A stretch of DNA of 64,000 nucleotides from Palsa-147 sp049279675 (GCA_049279675.1 JBAPOP010000101.1:1-64000); one strand, 5' to 3'; counted from the first letter of the stretch, positions 1-8,782 are shown. Numbers and translations: made by a program. Notes: a model not told the origin generated them from the sequence alone.

Positions 1-1090
1 CCGGCGTCGCGCGTTCGATGCACTGGTGCGCGCCATCCTCGCACGCGACGTAGCAGAGTTGGCAGCCGATGCACAGTCCCTTATCAATGTCCGCGATGAT
101 TTTGTAGTTCAGATTGAGATCGCCCCAATCCATCACGTTCGGCACGGCCCGCCCGCGAAAATCCTCAATCGTGCGGTATCCATGATCGTCCATGTAAGCG
201 GCCAGGCCGTCGGCCATATCTTCAACAATGCGGAAGCCGTAATGCATCGCCGCGGTGCAGACTTGAACGGTCGTCGCGCCGAGCGCAATGTGCTCCGCCG
301 CGTCAATCCAGTTTCCAATTCCGCCGATGCCGACGATGGGAATCTTCACTTTCTTCGCCACGCTCGAAACCAGATGCAACGCGATGGGCTTCACCGCCGG
401 GCCGCAATAGCCTCCATGCGACGATTTGCCGCCAACATTTGGCCGCGGCGCGAAATTCTCGAGGTCCACGCCCATCAGCGAATTGATCGTATTGATCAAG
501 CTGACCGCATCCGCGCCGCCGCGCTCGGCAGCCTGAGCGATGCGCGTGATGTCTGTAACGTTCGGCGTGAGCTTTGAGATCACCGGCGTCTTCGCGGCCT
601 CTTTCGCCCACGTCGTGATCATTTCCGTGTACTCGGGCACCTGGCCGACGGCCGCACCCATTCCCCGCTCGCTCATTCCGTGTGGGCAGCCGAAATTCAG
701 TTCCAACGCGTCCGCACCCGCCCCTTCTGCGCGCTTCACAATGTCGTGCCAGACGTCTTGCTTCGATTCCACCATCAGCGACGCGATCACCAGATGCTTC
801 GGATACCGCTTCTTCACCTCCGCAATTTCGGCAAGGTTCACGTCAATCGGCCGGTCGCTGATCAGCTCGATGTTGTTGAAGCCCATCATTTTCACGCCGT
901 TGAAATCAATCGCGCCGTAGCGTGACGACGTGTTCTGTATCGGCTCACCGATCGTCTTCCAGACGGCTCCGCCCCAGCCAGCGTCAAACGCGCGCATCAC
1001 TTGCCCGCCCGTATTCGTCGGCGGCCCTGACGCCAGCCAGAATGGATTTGGCGATTCAAGCCCGCAAAATTTTGTTCTCAAATCCGCCAT
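1..1090 (-). CDS. preA: NAD-dependent dihydropyrimidine dehydrogenase subunit PreA (3' end cut by window edge)
   Basis: Cytoplasmic flavin/Fe-S subunit that, with PreT, reduces uracil and thymine to their dihydro forms in the reductive pyrimidine pathway. It starts at an ATG at 1090 (MADLRTKFCGLESPNPFWLA) and reads open to base 1, about 363 residues. Visible are the FMN-barrel start, the LNFGCPHGMSERGMG active-site segment typical of dihydropyrimidine and dihydroorotate dehydrogenases, and a C-terminal ferredoxin motif beginning CIGCQLCYVAC, still running when the window ends. It is last in a minus-strand operon, 3 bp behind a membrane protein and downstream of preT. The family and its partner are clear; only the last residues are missing. 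Confidence 0.93.
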   Translation of the reverse strand, partial: MADLRTKFCGLESPNPFWLASGPPTNTGGQVMRAFDAGWGGAVWKTIGEPIQNTSSRYGAIDFNGVKMMGFNNIELISDRPIDVNLAEIAEVKKRYPKHLVIASLMVESKQDVWHDIVKRAEGAGADALELNFGCPHGMSERGMGAAVGQVPEYTEMITTWAKEAAKTPVISKLTPNVTDITRIAQAAERGGADAVSLINTINSLMGVDLENFAPRPNVGGKSSHGGYCGPAVKPIALHLVSSVAKKVKIPIVGIGGIGNWIDAAEHIALGATTVQVCTAAMHYGFRIVEDMADGLAAYMDDHGYRTIEDFRGRAVPNVMDWGDLNLNYKIIADIDKGLCIGCQLCYVACEDGAHQCIERATP

Positions 1091-1093
1091 CGC

Positions 1094-1672
1094 TCACCTC
1101 GCTTCTTTCGCGCCGCGCAGGCTGCGCCATGTAAACCACGCAACCATCCCAAACATTCCCACCCAGCCGATCGCGCGCACGAACGACGCGATCTGAATGT
1201 CGTGATCGAGCACGCCCAGCGCTCCGAATAAATAATTCCAATCGTGAATCACGTAATCGGCGTCGCCAACCGTCAGCAACGGCAATTCTTGAGCTCTCGC
1301 ATCCGCCATGTACGTCGCCGTCGGCAGCAACTGCTCGAAGAAAAAAAACATGCAGAACGTAACGCCCTGCAATTGCCGCTGAAATGCAAATTGAATTGCC
1401 AGCAGCACCGGAACGAGAAGTTGCAGAAACGTCCCGCCGGCGACGGCGATAAATTCGCCGAAATGACGAAATAAAAGATGCCCGCCTTCATGAATCGGGA
1501 TGAACACGAGATCGATCATTAGGAACGGCCCGCTTCCGCGCGCGGCTTGAATCAGAAATAGCGCGTAGAACACGAGCCACACGCCCAGCGCAATGCGCGG
1601 CACCGGCGACCACTCATCTTCGAGCGTATCGAGAAACGGCAGTCGCTCAGTCCATGCTTCGGGCACGCGCAT
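1094..1672 (-). CDS. Membrane protein with HEGGH zinc-protease-like motif
   Basis: 192-residue integral membrane protein of unassigned function. Hydrophobic segments lie near residues 25-42, 50-66, 75-95, 105-118 and 165-185. The second begins IPIHEGGHLLF, an HExxH motif at a membrane edge as in M50/site-2-type metallopeptidases or related zinc-binding membrane proteins. No NPDG-type second M50 motif is obvious, so protease activity is only possible. It sits between preT (6 bp) and preA (3 bp), so it is co-transcribed with the pyrimidine reductase subunits although it is not part of the known enzyme. Confidence 0.8.
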   Translation of the reverse strand: MRVPEAWTERLPFLDTLEDEWSPVPRIALGVWLVFYALFLIQAARGSGPFLMIDLVFIPIHEGGHLLFRHFGEFIAVAGGTFLQLLVPVLLAIQFAFQRQLQGVTFCMFFFFEQLLPTATYMADARAQELPLLTVGDADYVIHDWNYLFGALGVLDHDIQIASFVRAIGWVGMFGMVAWFTWRSLRGAKEAR

Positions 1673-1678
1673 CGGCCG

Positions 1679-3049
1679 CTACTTCTTTCCTCGCGGCTTC
1701 CCAAGCCACGCGTCCAGGCCGCGCGCTGCCGCCATGCCTTCCGCCACTGCGTCCACCACTTCTCTTCCGCCGTTCACGCAATCGCCGCCGGCAAAATATT
1801 TCGGATTCCCAGTCTGGCGTCTCTCGTTCACGGCGATAGTGCCGTCTTTATTCAATCCGACGCCCTTCACCGCTCGCAAAAATTCCGTCACTGGCTTCTG
1901 CCCGATTGCTCGCACGACCATATCCACCAGAATCGTATATTCCGAGCCAGGTACCGGCTCCGGAGCGCGAGTTTTGCCGTGAGCTTCTCCGTCGGTCTGA
2001 GTGCGTGTCCGCACGCACTCGATCGCGGTCACCGCGCCGCCATCGCCCAGGATGCGCACGAGTTGCGTGTTCCAGTGAAATTCCACGCCGTCGTGCTGCG
2101 CGATTTCGTGCTCGTATGGAAATGCCGACATATCTTCCTCGCCGCGCCGATACAGCAGGTGGACAGATTCAGCGCCGAGTCGCCGCGCCGCCGTCACAAC
2201 ATCAATCGCCGTGTTCCCTGCACCGATGCACGCCACGCGCCGGCCCACTTCAACTTCAACAAACGATTTCAATTTTGTCTGCTCGATAAAATCCATCGCG
2301 CCGTAAACGCCTCGAAGCTCAGCGCCCGGAATCTGCAAGTCCCAAGTCTCTCCAAGTCCCACGCCAATGAAAATCGCATCGTTCTCAGCTTCAAGAATCG
2401 GAAATGGCGCGTCCTTCCCTACTTCAACTCCCTGCTCGAATCGCACGCCGAGCCTCTTCACCATCTCCGCTTCGCGCACCGCCTCCTGCGCGCGCGTTTT
2501 GTATGCAGCGATTCCATGTGTATTCAATCCGCCGGGCAATTGATTCTTGTCGTAGATCGTGACGGAATATCCCCACTTCGCCAGTTCCGCCGCGCACGCG
2601 AGCGAAGCCGGGCCTGAACCGATGCACGCCACGCGCTTCCCGTTCGCTGCGCCCACGCTAAAGAGATCGATCTTGCGATCGAGGACGTAATCCACCGAGT
2701 AGCGCTGCAAGCGACCGATTTCGATTGCCTCCTCGCCCTTTTCGTTCATCACGCACGCCCCTTCGCACAGCGCCTCCGTGGGACAAACGCGTCCGCAGCT
2801 TTCTCCCAAAATGTTCGCGCTCAAAATCACGCGCGCCGATCCGCGCAAATTGTTCGTCGAGATTTTCTTGATAAAGGCGGGAACATCGATGTGCGTCGGG
2901 CAAGCGATCGTGCACGGGGCGTCGAAGCAAAAAAGGCATCGCGCGGCCTCGATCGCGGCCTGCCGTGGAGTCATCAGCGGCGAAATATCCGCAAAATTCG
3001 CCTCGTATTCCTCCGCTGAAAGTTTCGGCGCAGATTCATGCAGCGTCAT
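1679..3049 (-). CDS. preT: NAD-dependent dihydropyrimidine dehydrogenase subunit PreT
   Basis: 456-residue Fe-S flavoprotein related to the glutamate synthase small subunit. It passes electrons from NAD(P)H to PreA for pyrimidine reduction. N-terminal Fe-S cysteines appear in CLFCFDAPCTIACPTHID. The first Rossmann site is CIGSGPASLACAAELA (FAD) and the second CIGAGNTAIDVVTAARR (NAD(P)). The C-terminus carries the FAD-closing segment YFAGGDCVNGG. Length fits the family. It is the first gene of the minus-strand operon and is divergent from dihydropyrimidinase, so steps one and two of the pathway are side by side. Confidence 0.93.
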   Translation of the reverse strand: MTLHESAPKLSAEEYEANFADISPLMTPRQAAIEAARCLFCFDAPCTIACPTHIDVPAFIKKISTNNLRGSARVILSANILGESCGRVCPTEALCEGACVMNEKGEEAIEIGRLQRYSVDYVLDRKIDLFSVGAANGKRVACIGSGPASLACAAELAKWGYSVTIYDKNQLPGGLNTHGIAAYKTRAQEAVREAEMVKRLGVRFEQGVEVGKDAPFPILEAENDAIFIGVGLGETWDLQIPGAELRGVYGAMDFIEQTKLKSFVEVEVGRRVACIGAGNTAIDVVTAARRLGAESVHLLYRRGEEDMSAFPYEHEIAQHDGVEFHWNTQLVRILGDGGAVTAIECVRTRTQTDGEAHGKTRAPEPVPGSEYTILVDMVVRAIGQKPVTEFLRAVKGVGLNKDGTIAVNERRQTGNPKYFAGGDCVNGGREVVDAVAEGMAAARGLDAWLGKPRGKK

Positions 3050-3205
3050 TCGTCGGAGTCCTCACTCGCAAATTCATCAGGCGATTCTAGCACCGGCTTT
3101 CCGCGTCAATCTTTCGCTTTTCGCCCCCGTGTCCTCCTGCGCATCTTCCAGAGGCCTCGCCGCTTCATAACCTCAAAACATTTTCCGCTGAAGATGCCCT
3201 CGTAG

Positions 3206-3224
3206 CGCCGGCATCCTGCCGGCG
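3206..3224. repeat. REP-like GCCGGC hairpin (copy 1)
   Basis: Arms CGCCGGC (3206-3212) and GCCGGCG (3218-3224) around loop ATCCT, followed by TTTTT at 3225-3229. The same hairpin, reversed and with one loop difference, is at 37164-37182. It looks like an intrinsic terminator on the plus strand, but no plus-strand gene ends upstream, so a dispersed palindromic repeat is more likely. The rest of 3050-3377, between preT and dihydropyrimidinase, should hold their divergent promoters; I see no gene there. Confidence 0.65.
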
Positions 3225-3377
3225 TTTTTCCGCGCCGTTGCGAGATTCAAATTATCTGCCAATATTCCTGCGTCACGGTTTCCTCCATGCAGCCGCGAAA
3301 TCCCGTCGCAGCAATCCACTCAATGTCGAATATGGTAGGCTTTCTCCGTTCAATTCGGCCGGCCTCGGGAGGCAGCG

Positions 3378-4769
3378 ATGCGCTTCGACACGATCATCCG
3401 CAACGGCACCGTCGTCACCGCTTCCGACACCTATCGCAGCGACATCGGCATCGAAGGCGACAAAATCGTCGCCATCGCGCAGACGCTCAATCCCGAAAAT
3501 TCCACGCGCGTCGTGGACGCAACGAACCGCCTCGTCATCCCCGGCGGAATTGACGTCCACACGCATCTCGATATGCCCTTCGGCGGCACCACCAGCGCCG
3601 ACGATTTCGAATCCGGCACCATCGCCGCGGCGTACGGCGGCACGACCACGCTCATCGATTTCGCGATTCAATACAAAGGGCAGACGCTTCGCCACGCTTT
3701 CGAAACTTGGATGAAAAAAGCAGACGGCAAAGCCGCGATTGACTACGCCTTCCATTGCATCATCACGGATATCACTGGCGCGCAACTCGAAGAAATGGGC
3801 GCGCTAGTTCGCGAAGGCGTCTCAACATTCAAACTTTTCATGGCCTATCCCGGCGTGTTCATGCTCGACGACGCCTCGATCTTCCGCGCGATGTCGCAGG
3901 CCGCAAAACACGGCGGCATGATCTGCATGCATGCGGAAAATGGCGGCGCCATCGACGTCATCGTTCAACGCGCCCTCGCCGAAGGCAAGCGGGCGCCGAA
4001 ATATCACGCTCTCACGCGTCCGACTACCGCTGAAGCCGAGGCCACGTCGCGCGCGATCGCTCTCGCCGAAATGGCCGGCGCGCCCGTTTACATCGTGCAT
4101 CTCTCGTGCAACGAAGCGCTCGAAAAAGTTCGCGAGGCTCGCGACCGCGGCTTGCCCGCCTACGCCGAGACGTGCCCTCAATATCTCTATCTCTCTCTCG
4201 AAAATATGGACGCGCCCGGCTTTGAAGGCGCGAAATACGTCTTCACGCCGCCACTCCGCGAAAGATGGCACCAGGAAAAATTGTGGCACGGACTTGCGCA
4301 CGATACGCTTCAGGTCGTTTCAACCGATCACTGCCCCTTCTGCTTCAAGGAACAAAAGGAGCTAGGCAAGGACGACTTCACAAAAATTCCCAACGGTGGC
4401 CCGGGGATCGAAAATCGTCTGAGCCTGATCTACTCTGGCGGCGTCAATGGCGGGCGATTCTCTCCGAATCGGTTCGTGCAGCTCGTGTCCGCCGCACCGG
4501 CCAAACTCTTCGGCCTTTTCCCGCGCAAAGGCACGATCGCCGTCGGCTCGGATGCAGATATTGTCGTTTTCGATCCGGACGAAGAGCAGGTAATCAGCGC
4601 GAAGACGCATCACATGCGCGTGGATTATTCGATGTTTGAAGGAATCAAAGTGAAAGGTATACCGAAGGTAGTGCTATCTCGCGGGCGCGTGGTGATCGAG
4701 AACGGCAAATTCACTGGCAAGGCCGGCTCGGGAGAATTCATCCGGCGCGCGCAATATTCCGGCGCCTGA
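3378..4769 (+). CDS. hydA: Dihydropyrimidinase (D-hydantoinase)
   Basis: 463-residue cyclic amidohydrolase that opens dihydrouracil or dihydrothymine to N-carbamoyl-beta-amino acids, the step after PreTA. Metal ligands are visible: HTHLDMPFGG near residue 58, the carbamylated lysine in STFKLFMAYPG near 150, MHAENGG near 183, YIVHLSCNEA near 240 and VVSTDHCPF near 316. The ATG is preceded by GGGAGG at a good distance. It is divergent from preT. No beta-ureidopropionase gene lies nearby, so the third step must be encoded elsewhere. Confidence 0.94.
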   Translation: MRFDTIIRNGTVVTASDTYRSDIGIEGDKIVAIAQTLNPENSTRVVDATNRLVIPGGIDVHTHLDMPFGGTTSADDFESGTIAAAYGGTTTLIDFAIQYKGQTLRHAFETWMKKADGKAAIDYAFHCIITDITGAQLEEMGALVREGVSTFKLFMAYPGVFMLDDASIFRAMSQAAKHGGMICMHAENGGAIDVIVQRALAEGKRAPKYHALTRPTTAEAEATSRAIALAEMAGAPVYIVHLSCNEALEKVREARDRGLPAYAETCPQYLYLSLENMDAPGFEGAKYVFTPPLRERWHQEKLWHGLAHDTLQVVSTDHCPFCFKEQKELGKDDFTKIPNGGPGIENRLSLIYSGGVNGGRFSPNRFVQLVSAAPAKLFGLFPRKGTIAVGSDADIVVFDPDEEQVISAKTHHMRVDYSMFEGIKVKGIPKVVLSRGRVVIENGKFTGKAGSGEFIRRAQYSGA

Positions 4770-4781
4770 TTCGCAGACGCG

Positions 4782-5357
4782 CTACTCGCGGTCTACTCCG
4801 GCAACCCACGGAATGCCGACGAGCCCTTCTCCCACCTTCACGACGACAAAATCTCCCGGGTGGAATCGATCGTAATCATCGCGGCTCACGGCCACGCGCT
4901 CGACGCGATGCCCCTCTCTCCACGATTCCACCACCAGCCGCCGGCTCGGCAGCGGTCCGAACATCGCGAAGTGGCTGATCACACGCGCATCCTCATTAAT
5001 CTTCGGCGAACGATCGAACGCCCCGTTGGCAATCAGTAGCGCGCCGAGAAGCCAGGGCACGGGAATCAATCCATAATAGACGCGCTTCAGCGCTTCCACT
5101 TCTCTGTGCCTCAGCGCGCGCCGCTCGACGATCATTCCGAGACCCAGCGTAAGGAAAAACAGCACGCCGATAAAGATCAGTATGCCGTCAACTTCAAGCG
5201 GAGGAAATTTCCCGGTGGCAAACATGAAGGCGATCGCGCCAAGAAGGAAAATCGCCGTGCGGTTGAGCAATCTCTTCCGGAGCGCCAGTTCGGCCAGCAC
5301 CGGACTCATCCCGCACGATTCACATATTTCGGTATCGCGTTCGGCGCCGCAATTCAT
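4782..5357 (-). CDS. Zinc-ribbon membrane protein, unknown function
   Basis: 191 residues. It begins MNCGAERDTEICESCG, a four-cysteine zinc ribbon, then has three hydrophobic segments at roughly 33-52, 58-78 and 100-115, and a polar C-terminus with an SH3/OB-like run (GDFVVVKVGEGLVGIP), perhaps extracytoplasmic. A longer open frame exists upstream but would run through the PilZ gene. I chose the ATG at 5357; an in-frame GTG at 5369 overlaps the PilZ stop as GTGA and is a credible alternative. It is convergent with dihydropyrimidinase and shares an operon with PilZ. Confidence 0.75.
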   Translation of the reverse strand: MNCGAERDTEICESCGMSPVLAELALRKRLLNRTAIFLLGAIAFMFATGKFPPLEVDGILIFIGVLFFLTLGLGMIVERRALRHREVEALKRVYYGLIPVPWLLGALLIANGAFDRSPKINEDARVISHFAMFGPLPSRRLVVESWREGHRVERVAVSRDDYDRFHPGDFVVVKVGEGLVGIPWVAGVDRE

Positions 5358-5365
5358 GCATCGCG

Positions 5366-5677
5366 TCACTGCTGCGTCAGTCCTCTCACGAACGCTTCGA
5401 GCTGATCTCTTTCCGCTTCCGGCAAATCGACGAAGGCCACGGCCATCCCGCGCCCGGGTTCGACGCGGTGGACCATGCAATCCACTTCAATCGTCTCCCC
5501 GACGTTGATCCGCGCCGTAAATGCCGCGCGCAACCAAAGCGGGTGCTCGGTCTCGATAAACATTCCCTTAAGGCTGATATCGCGCGACATGCATTTCAGC
5601 ACCTCGGCGCCCCAGCCGATTTCAACGACGGTGCGGTATGGGTAGCGCGATCCCTTACGTCGTTCGCTTTGTGGCAT
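5366..5677 (-). CDS. PilZ-domain protein
   Basis: 103 residues from the ATG at 5677; an in-frame GTG at 5710 would add 11. It is a single PilZ beta-barrel with the cyclic-di-GMP signature: RRKGSRYP (RxxxR) near the start and SRDISLKGMFIE (D/NxSxxG) about 30 residues later. By family it binds c-di-GMP and conveys it to a partner in motility, exopolysaccharide or secretion control. The partner is unknown; the only co-transcribed gene is the zinc-ribbon membrane protein just downstream. Confidence 0.85.
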   Translation of the reverse strand: MPQSERRKGSRYPYRTVVEIGWGAEVLKCMSRDISLKGMFIETEHPLWLRAAFTARINVGETIEVDCMVHRVEPGRGMAVAFVDLPEAERDQLEAFVRGLTQQ

Positions 5678-5880
5678 GAGAGGGCTCGGCGACGCCTCGA
5701 TTCTCGTCACCGAATGCTGCCGATATTATTCGCGGCAACATCACAAGTCAATTCGCCTTCCCGCTCTTCATGCCCGCGCGTTAAACCGGGATGACCTTTC
5801 GTGTAACGCGCGCGTGGATATCTGCTCCGTAACTCTTTCACTCTTTTAGACACCACAGGCGGCGATTTGGATTCCGCACG

Positions 5881-6489
5881 TCACTTTTTTTTCAACCGCC
5901 GATTATTCTTCTTGGGCGCTGGCGCTATAGCGTAGATTTTCCGGCCGCGCGCCGATTCGCGAACCAGCGTCTCGAGCCTCTTCACGCGCGTCTCTTCCCT
6001 CTTTGCGCTTACGACCCGGAAAATATTCAGATGCTGGTACCCCGGACTTTGCGCGCGAAAAAAATCCCACGCCTTCTGATTTTCGCGGAATCTCTTCTCG
6101 AATGCCGCCGGCAGCTTTGCGGTCTTCCGCTGCTCGTAGGCATAGATCGCGGAGTTATCGTCGGTGCGCGCGGCGAAGGCCTTGAGGCCAGCGGGCATCA
6201 TCAGCCCTAATTTCGAAAGTTCGGCAGCGCGGCGAATGTTGATCGCGCTCCAGGTGCTCTTGGCCTTGCGTGGCGTCACTCGAATCGTGTAGCTGATTTC
6301 GTCCAAGCTCTTACGGACGCCGTCGATCCATCCGAAGCACAGCAGCGCATCCACGGCCTCAGGCCACGTGATGCTCGGCTTACCGGAGCTCTTCTTGTAG
6401 AACCCAACCCACAATTCCTCCGCCTCGAGATGAAAATTTTCGAGCCAAGCCCGCAATTCCGCAGGCGTCGCGAAAAACTTCAGCTTCAT
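5881..6489 (-). CDS. YdeI/OmpD-associated family protein
   Basis: 202-residue cytoplasmic protein of the YdeI or OmpD-associated family. Typical marks are the N-terminal LRAWLENFH...EELWVGFYKK, ITWPEAVDALLCFGWIDGVRK, and RRAAELSKLGLMMPAGL in the middle. The C-terminus is Lys/Arg-rich (KKNNRRLKKK). The family's biochemical role is not settled; it is sometimes linked to resistance against antimicrobial peptides. Single gene with about 200 bp of non-coding DNA behind it. Confidence 0.85.
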   Translation of the reverse strand: MKLKFFATPAELRAWLENFHLEAEELWVGFYKKSSGKPSITWPEAVDALLCFGWIDGVRKSLDEISYTIRVTPRKAKSTWSAINIRRAAELSKLGLMMPAGLKAFAARTDDNSAIYAYEQRKTAKLPAAFEKRFRENQKAWDFFRAQSPGYQHLNIFRVVSAKREETRVKRLETLVRESARGRKIYAIAPAPKKNNRRLKKK

Positions 6490-6523
6490 CGCCGTCCCCA
6501 GTCAAAATTGACGTTAGCCACGT

Positions 6524-7231
6524 TTACCAACCCATTTGGGCCATCCGCTCAAGGATAATCGCGCTGTAGCTATTCATGCGCTCGGGTCGCCGCTTTAGGG
6601 GAGCCGGCAGAATTGCAGCGAGCCGTGCCGCCTGTTGCCGGTCGATATTCCGGGCTGCGGTTTCGTAATGGTAGCGAGACGCCGCCTCTGCACCGTAAAT
6701 TCCAGGGCCCCATTCGACCACGTTGAGATATATCTCCAAAATTCGCTGTTTGCCGAGGACGAATTCGGCTACAGGTACGAGCGTGGCCTCCGCGCCTTTG
6801 CGGAGGATCGAGCGGCCCGTTCCAAAGAATAGATTTTTTACGAGTTGCTGCGTAATGGTGGAAGCTCCGCGAGTGCGTTCACCTTCCAAATCGTCTTCGG
6901 CAGCGATTTGGACCTCGTGCCAATCGAATCCGTGGTGCTGGTAGAAGCGCGAATCCTCTGCGGCGATTACGGCGTGCTGGAGATCGGCCGAGATTTGGCT
7001 GAGCGGAATGAATTCGTAGCGTTCGCGATACGGCGTGTGGTGAATCCAGGCTTGAAAGCGGCGCTGGATGTGCACCGCGGTCGTCGGCGGGTCGATCCAC
7101 CGCGCGGCCACCAGGGTCAGCGCGGCCAGCGACCAAAGCAGCACCACGCCGATGACAAGCCATCGAATAATTAATCGGGGGAAGCTCCTTCGACGCGGGG
7201 TTCTGATCGGTGTGTTCGCCAAAGCAGTCAC
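6524..7231 (-). CDS. mtgA: Monofunctional peptidoglycan glycosyltransferase
   Basis: 235-residue GT51 enzyme that polymerises lipid II into glycan strands at the outer face of the inner membrane. One N-terminal transmembrane anchor (about 20-45) precedes the catalytic domain with all motifs: AAEDSRFYQHHGFD (catalytic Glu), GASTITQQLVKNLF, the KQRILEIYLNVVEWG block and GAEAASRYHY. No transpeptidase domain follows, so it is the monofunctional type. It stands alone, but peptidoglycan turnover genes occur from 14.7 kb. Confidence 0.93.
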   Translation of the reverse strand: MTALANTPIRTPRRRSFPRLIIRWLVIGVVLLWSLAALTLVAARWIDPPTTAVHIQRRFQAWIHHTPYRERYEFIPLSQISADLQHAVIAAEDSRFYQHHGFDWHEVQIAAEDDLEGERTRGASTITQQLVKNLFFGTGRSILRKGAEATLVPVAEFVLGKQRILEIYLNVVEWGPGIYGAEAASRYHYETAARNIDRQQAARLAAILPAPLKRRPERMNSYSAIILERMAQMGW

Positions 7232-7396
7232 ACTTCAGAATAACAGCCTGCGCAGGCTCGCCGCTGCGTTGAACGGATACAATCCTGGCGGAAACCTGTA
7301 ATCGTATGGGCGGGTGGCGAAGCCTGCCTTTTTTTCTGACGTGACCCGAACACTGCGCGTCACAGTTGTCATCCCGAACGAAGTGAGGGATCTGCG

Positions 7397-7471
7397 TCTG
7401 CCTGTCGGTGGGAGCCCCCAGTTTGTCTGTCGGTAGGAGCCCCCAGTCTGCCTGTCGGTGGGAGCCCCCGC
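7397..7471. repeat. Three tandem 25-bp repeats
   Basis: Copies at 7397-7421, 7422-7446 and 7447-7471 share the core CTGTCGGTGGGAGCCCCC with two to four differences. They lie inside MITE-like copy A and are absent from copy B, so they were inserted or expanded later. Confidence 0.85.
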
Positions 7472-7503
7472 ATTCATGCGGGGGAGGAGCGCTTCAGCGC
7501 TCC
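7465..7503. repeat. Two adjacent perfect hairpins
   Basis: CCCCCGCAT/ATGCGGGGG (7465-7473, 7476-7484) is followed directly by GGAGCGCT/AGCGCTCC (7486-7493, 7496-7503), each with a 2-nt loop. They sit at the end of the third 25-bp repeat. There is no T-run, so they resemble dispersed palindromes more than terminators. Confidence 0.75.
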
Positions 7504-7794
7504 GAAAGTTCCGCGCTCCACTCTCTCCGGCTTCAGCCACGGCTGCGCGCGCTGCTTCGGATCTACGGCGGAAAGCATTTGCAGTTCAAGACTCTGCGGA
7601 TTTAGGCCAAACGAAATACGAGTCGAGAACCGCACCCTTGGACGTCAAAGGGTTGCGGCACCCCGCAGTCAACAGCGAATCCAATTCAAGCTTAAGGAAG
7701 GCTGCGCCAAGCGGCGAGAAGCCCGTTCTAACTAAGCCCCCGCCGCCAGCCTTAGCTGTATCTCGCGCATGACGATCATCAAAACTTCAACTTG

Positions 7795-8304
7795 TTATTT
7801 CGCCTCCGCCAGCCCCGCAACAACTGCGGCAACTTTATCGAGTATCTGATTCCAGCCCTCGAGTTGCCCGCTATTTCTTGCGTCCTCCATGGTTTCATTT
7901 CCAATCAAGGTGAGTTTCGTCTGGCCGTTTCCTAAATCCTCAAAAATAACCATGTCGCGCGCACCCTCTATGGCCTCATGTTCTATTCCATAATGCGCAG
8001 GCTCAACCTTGTTTCCCTTCGAGTCGGAAAAGTACATGGAGTAAACGATCTTCTCGTGCAGAACAATCTCGTGGTATTCCCCACCATTCCAGAACTCCTG
8101 CCCATCCGGCGTTCTCATGCAGCAGCGAAATTTTCCTCCTACGCGAAAATCCATCTCGCAATAAGGCGCAGTAAAACCTTTCGGCCCCCACCACTGCATC
8201 ACATATTTCGGCTCTGTCCACGCCTTCCAAACCAATGCGCGTGGAGCATCAAAAACTCTAGTGACAACCATCCGCTCTGTCTCGTTAACCGTGTTTTTTG
8301 CCAT
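7795..8304 (-). CDS. SRPBCC/AHSA1 domain protein
   Basis: 169 residues with the START/Bet v1-like fold of the AHSA1 family: N-terminal VVTRVFDAPRALVWKAWTEP, then WWGPKGFTAPYCEMDFRVGG, and a C-terminal helix (LEGWNQILDKVAAVVAGL). Family members bind hydrophobic ligands or act with Hsp90; the ligand here is unknown. Its start overlaps the end of the ArsR-type gene by 20 bp, the common ArsR-AHSA1 pair in which the regulator controls its partner. Confidence 0.9.
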   Translation of the reverse strand: MAKNTVNETERMVVTRVFDAPRALVWKAWTEPKYVMQWWGPKGFTAPYCEMDFRVGGKFRCCMRTPDGQEFWNGGEYHEIVLHEKIVYSMYFSDSKGNKVEPAHYGIEHEAIEGARDMVIFEDLGNGQTKLTLIGNETMEDARNSGQLEGWNQILDKVAAVVAGLAEAK

Positions 8305-8638
8305 CTCTGGCCTCCTCTTTTTTCATTTGATTCACCACCACTTCCAACTTATCGAAACGCTCTTCCCAGAATCGGCGATAGCGAATCGCCCAATCGCTGA
8401 CGGTCTTTATCGCCTCGGGCCTCAGCCTGCACACGCTCTCTCTTCCACGCTTCGTCTTGATCACAATCCGCGCCCGCACCAGGTAGGCGATATGTTTTGA
8501 AATCATCTGCTGCGAGAGTGCAAACGGTTCCGTCAATCCATGCACGGAGGCAGGCCCACGGGAGAGTCGTTCGATCATCGCCCGGCGGGTTGGATCAGAC
8601 AGAGCCGCAAATGTTGTATTTAACTTATCCACAACCAT
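8285..8638 (-). CDS. ArsR/SmtB-family transcriptional regulator
   Basis: 117-residue winged-helix repressor. The N-terminus FAALSDPTRRAMIERLSRG and recognition helix SQQMISKHIAYLVRARIV are typical of the ArsR subgroup paired with SRPBCC proteins. The cysteine metal site of true arsenic or zinc sensors (ELCVCDL) is absent; the matching position reads GLTEPFALS, so it probably does not sense metal. It overlaps the AHSA1 gene and probably regulates the pair from the AT-rich 8639-8690 region. Confidence 0.9.
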   Translation of the reverse strand: MVVDKLNTTFAALSDPTRRAMIERLSRGPASVHGLTEPFALSQQMISKHIAYLVRARIVIKTKRGRESVCRLRPEAIKTVSDWAIRYRRFWEERFDKLEVVVNQMKKEEARDGKKHG

Positions 8639-8782
8639 ATGGTAGTGAATTATCCGTCGATGTCAAGTGTTGATTTTGGAGTTCCCGATTTATTTTTCCT
8701 GATCTCTGAACCCTGACACCTGCGCTAATTTGTGCTTCCCCATGCGCCGCGTATCGCAGCTGGGTGCATGGCTTAACAAATA

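Larger units (their letters stand above)
7308..7715. mobile_element. MITE-like element, copy A (carries internal repeats)
   Basis: Non-coding element related to 8783-9113. Its left end GGGCGGGTGGCGAAGCCTG matches the other copy's GGGCGGGAGGCGCAGCCTG, and both continue into a T-run and TGACCCGAACA. The right half (about 7561-7712) aligns with 8958-9106, including the identical stretch ACCGCACCCTTGGACGTCAA. The right end, reverse-complemented, resembles the left end (GGCGCAGCC), giving terminal inverted repeats. No transposase is inside. The middle differs: this copy holds three 25-bp repeats and two hairpins. The exact right end is uncertain by about 10 bp. Together with flanking bases it accounts for the gene-free 7232-7794 interval. 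Confidence 0.6.

Noticed and set aside
3206..3229. Plus-strand intrinsic terminator
   Set aside because: Shape fits, but no plus-strand gene ends upstream, and the same hairpin recurs elsewhere as a repeat.
7397..7471. CRISPR array
   Set aside because: Three 25-bp units are directly adjacent with no unique spacers and there are no cas genes in the window.
7235..7540. 101-codon minus-strand frame in MITE copy A
   Set aside because: Built from the 25-bp repeats and terminal repeats, not a protein family.
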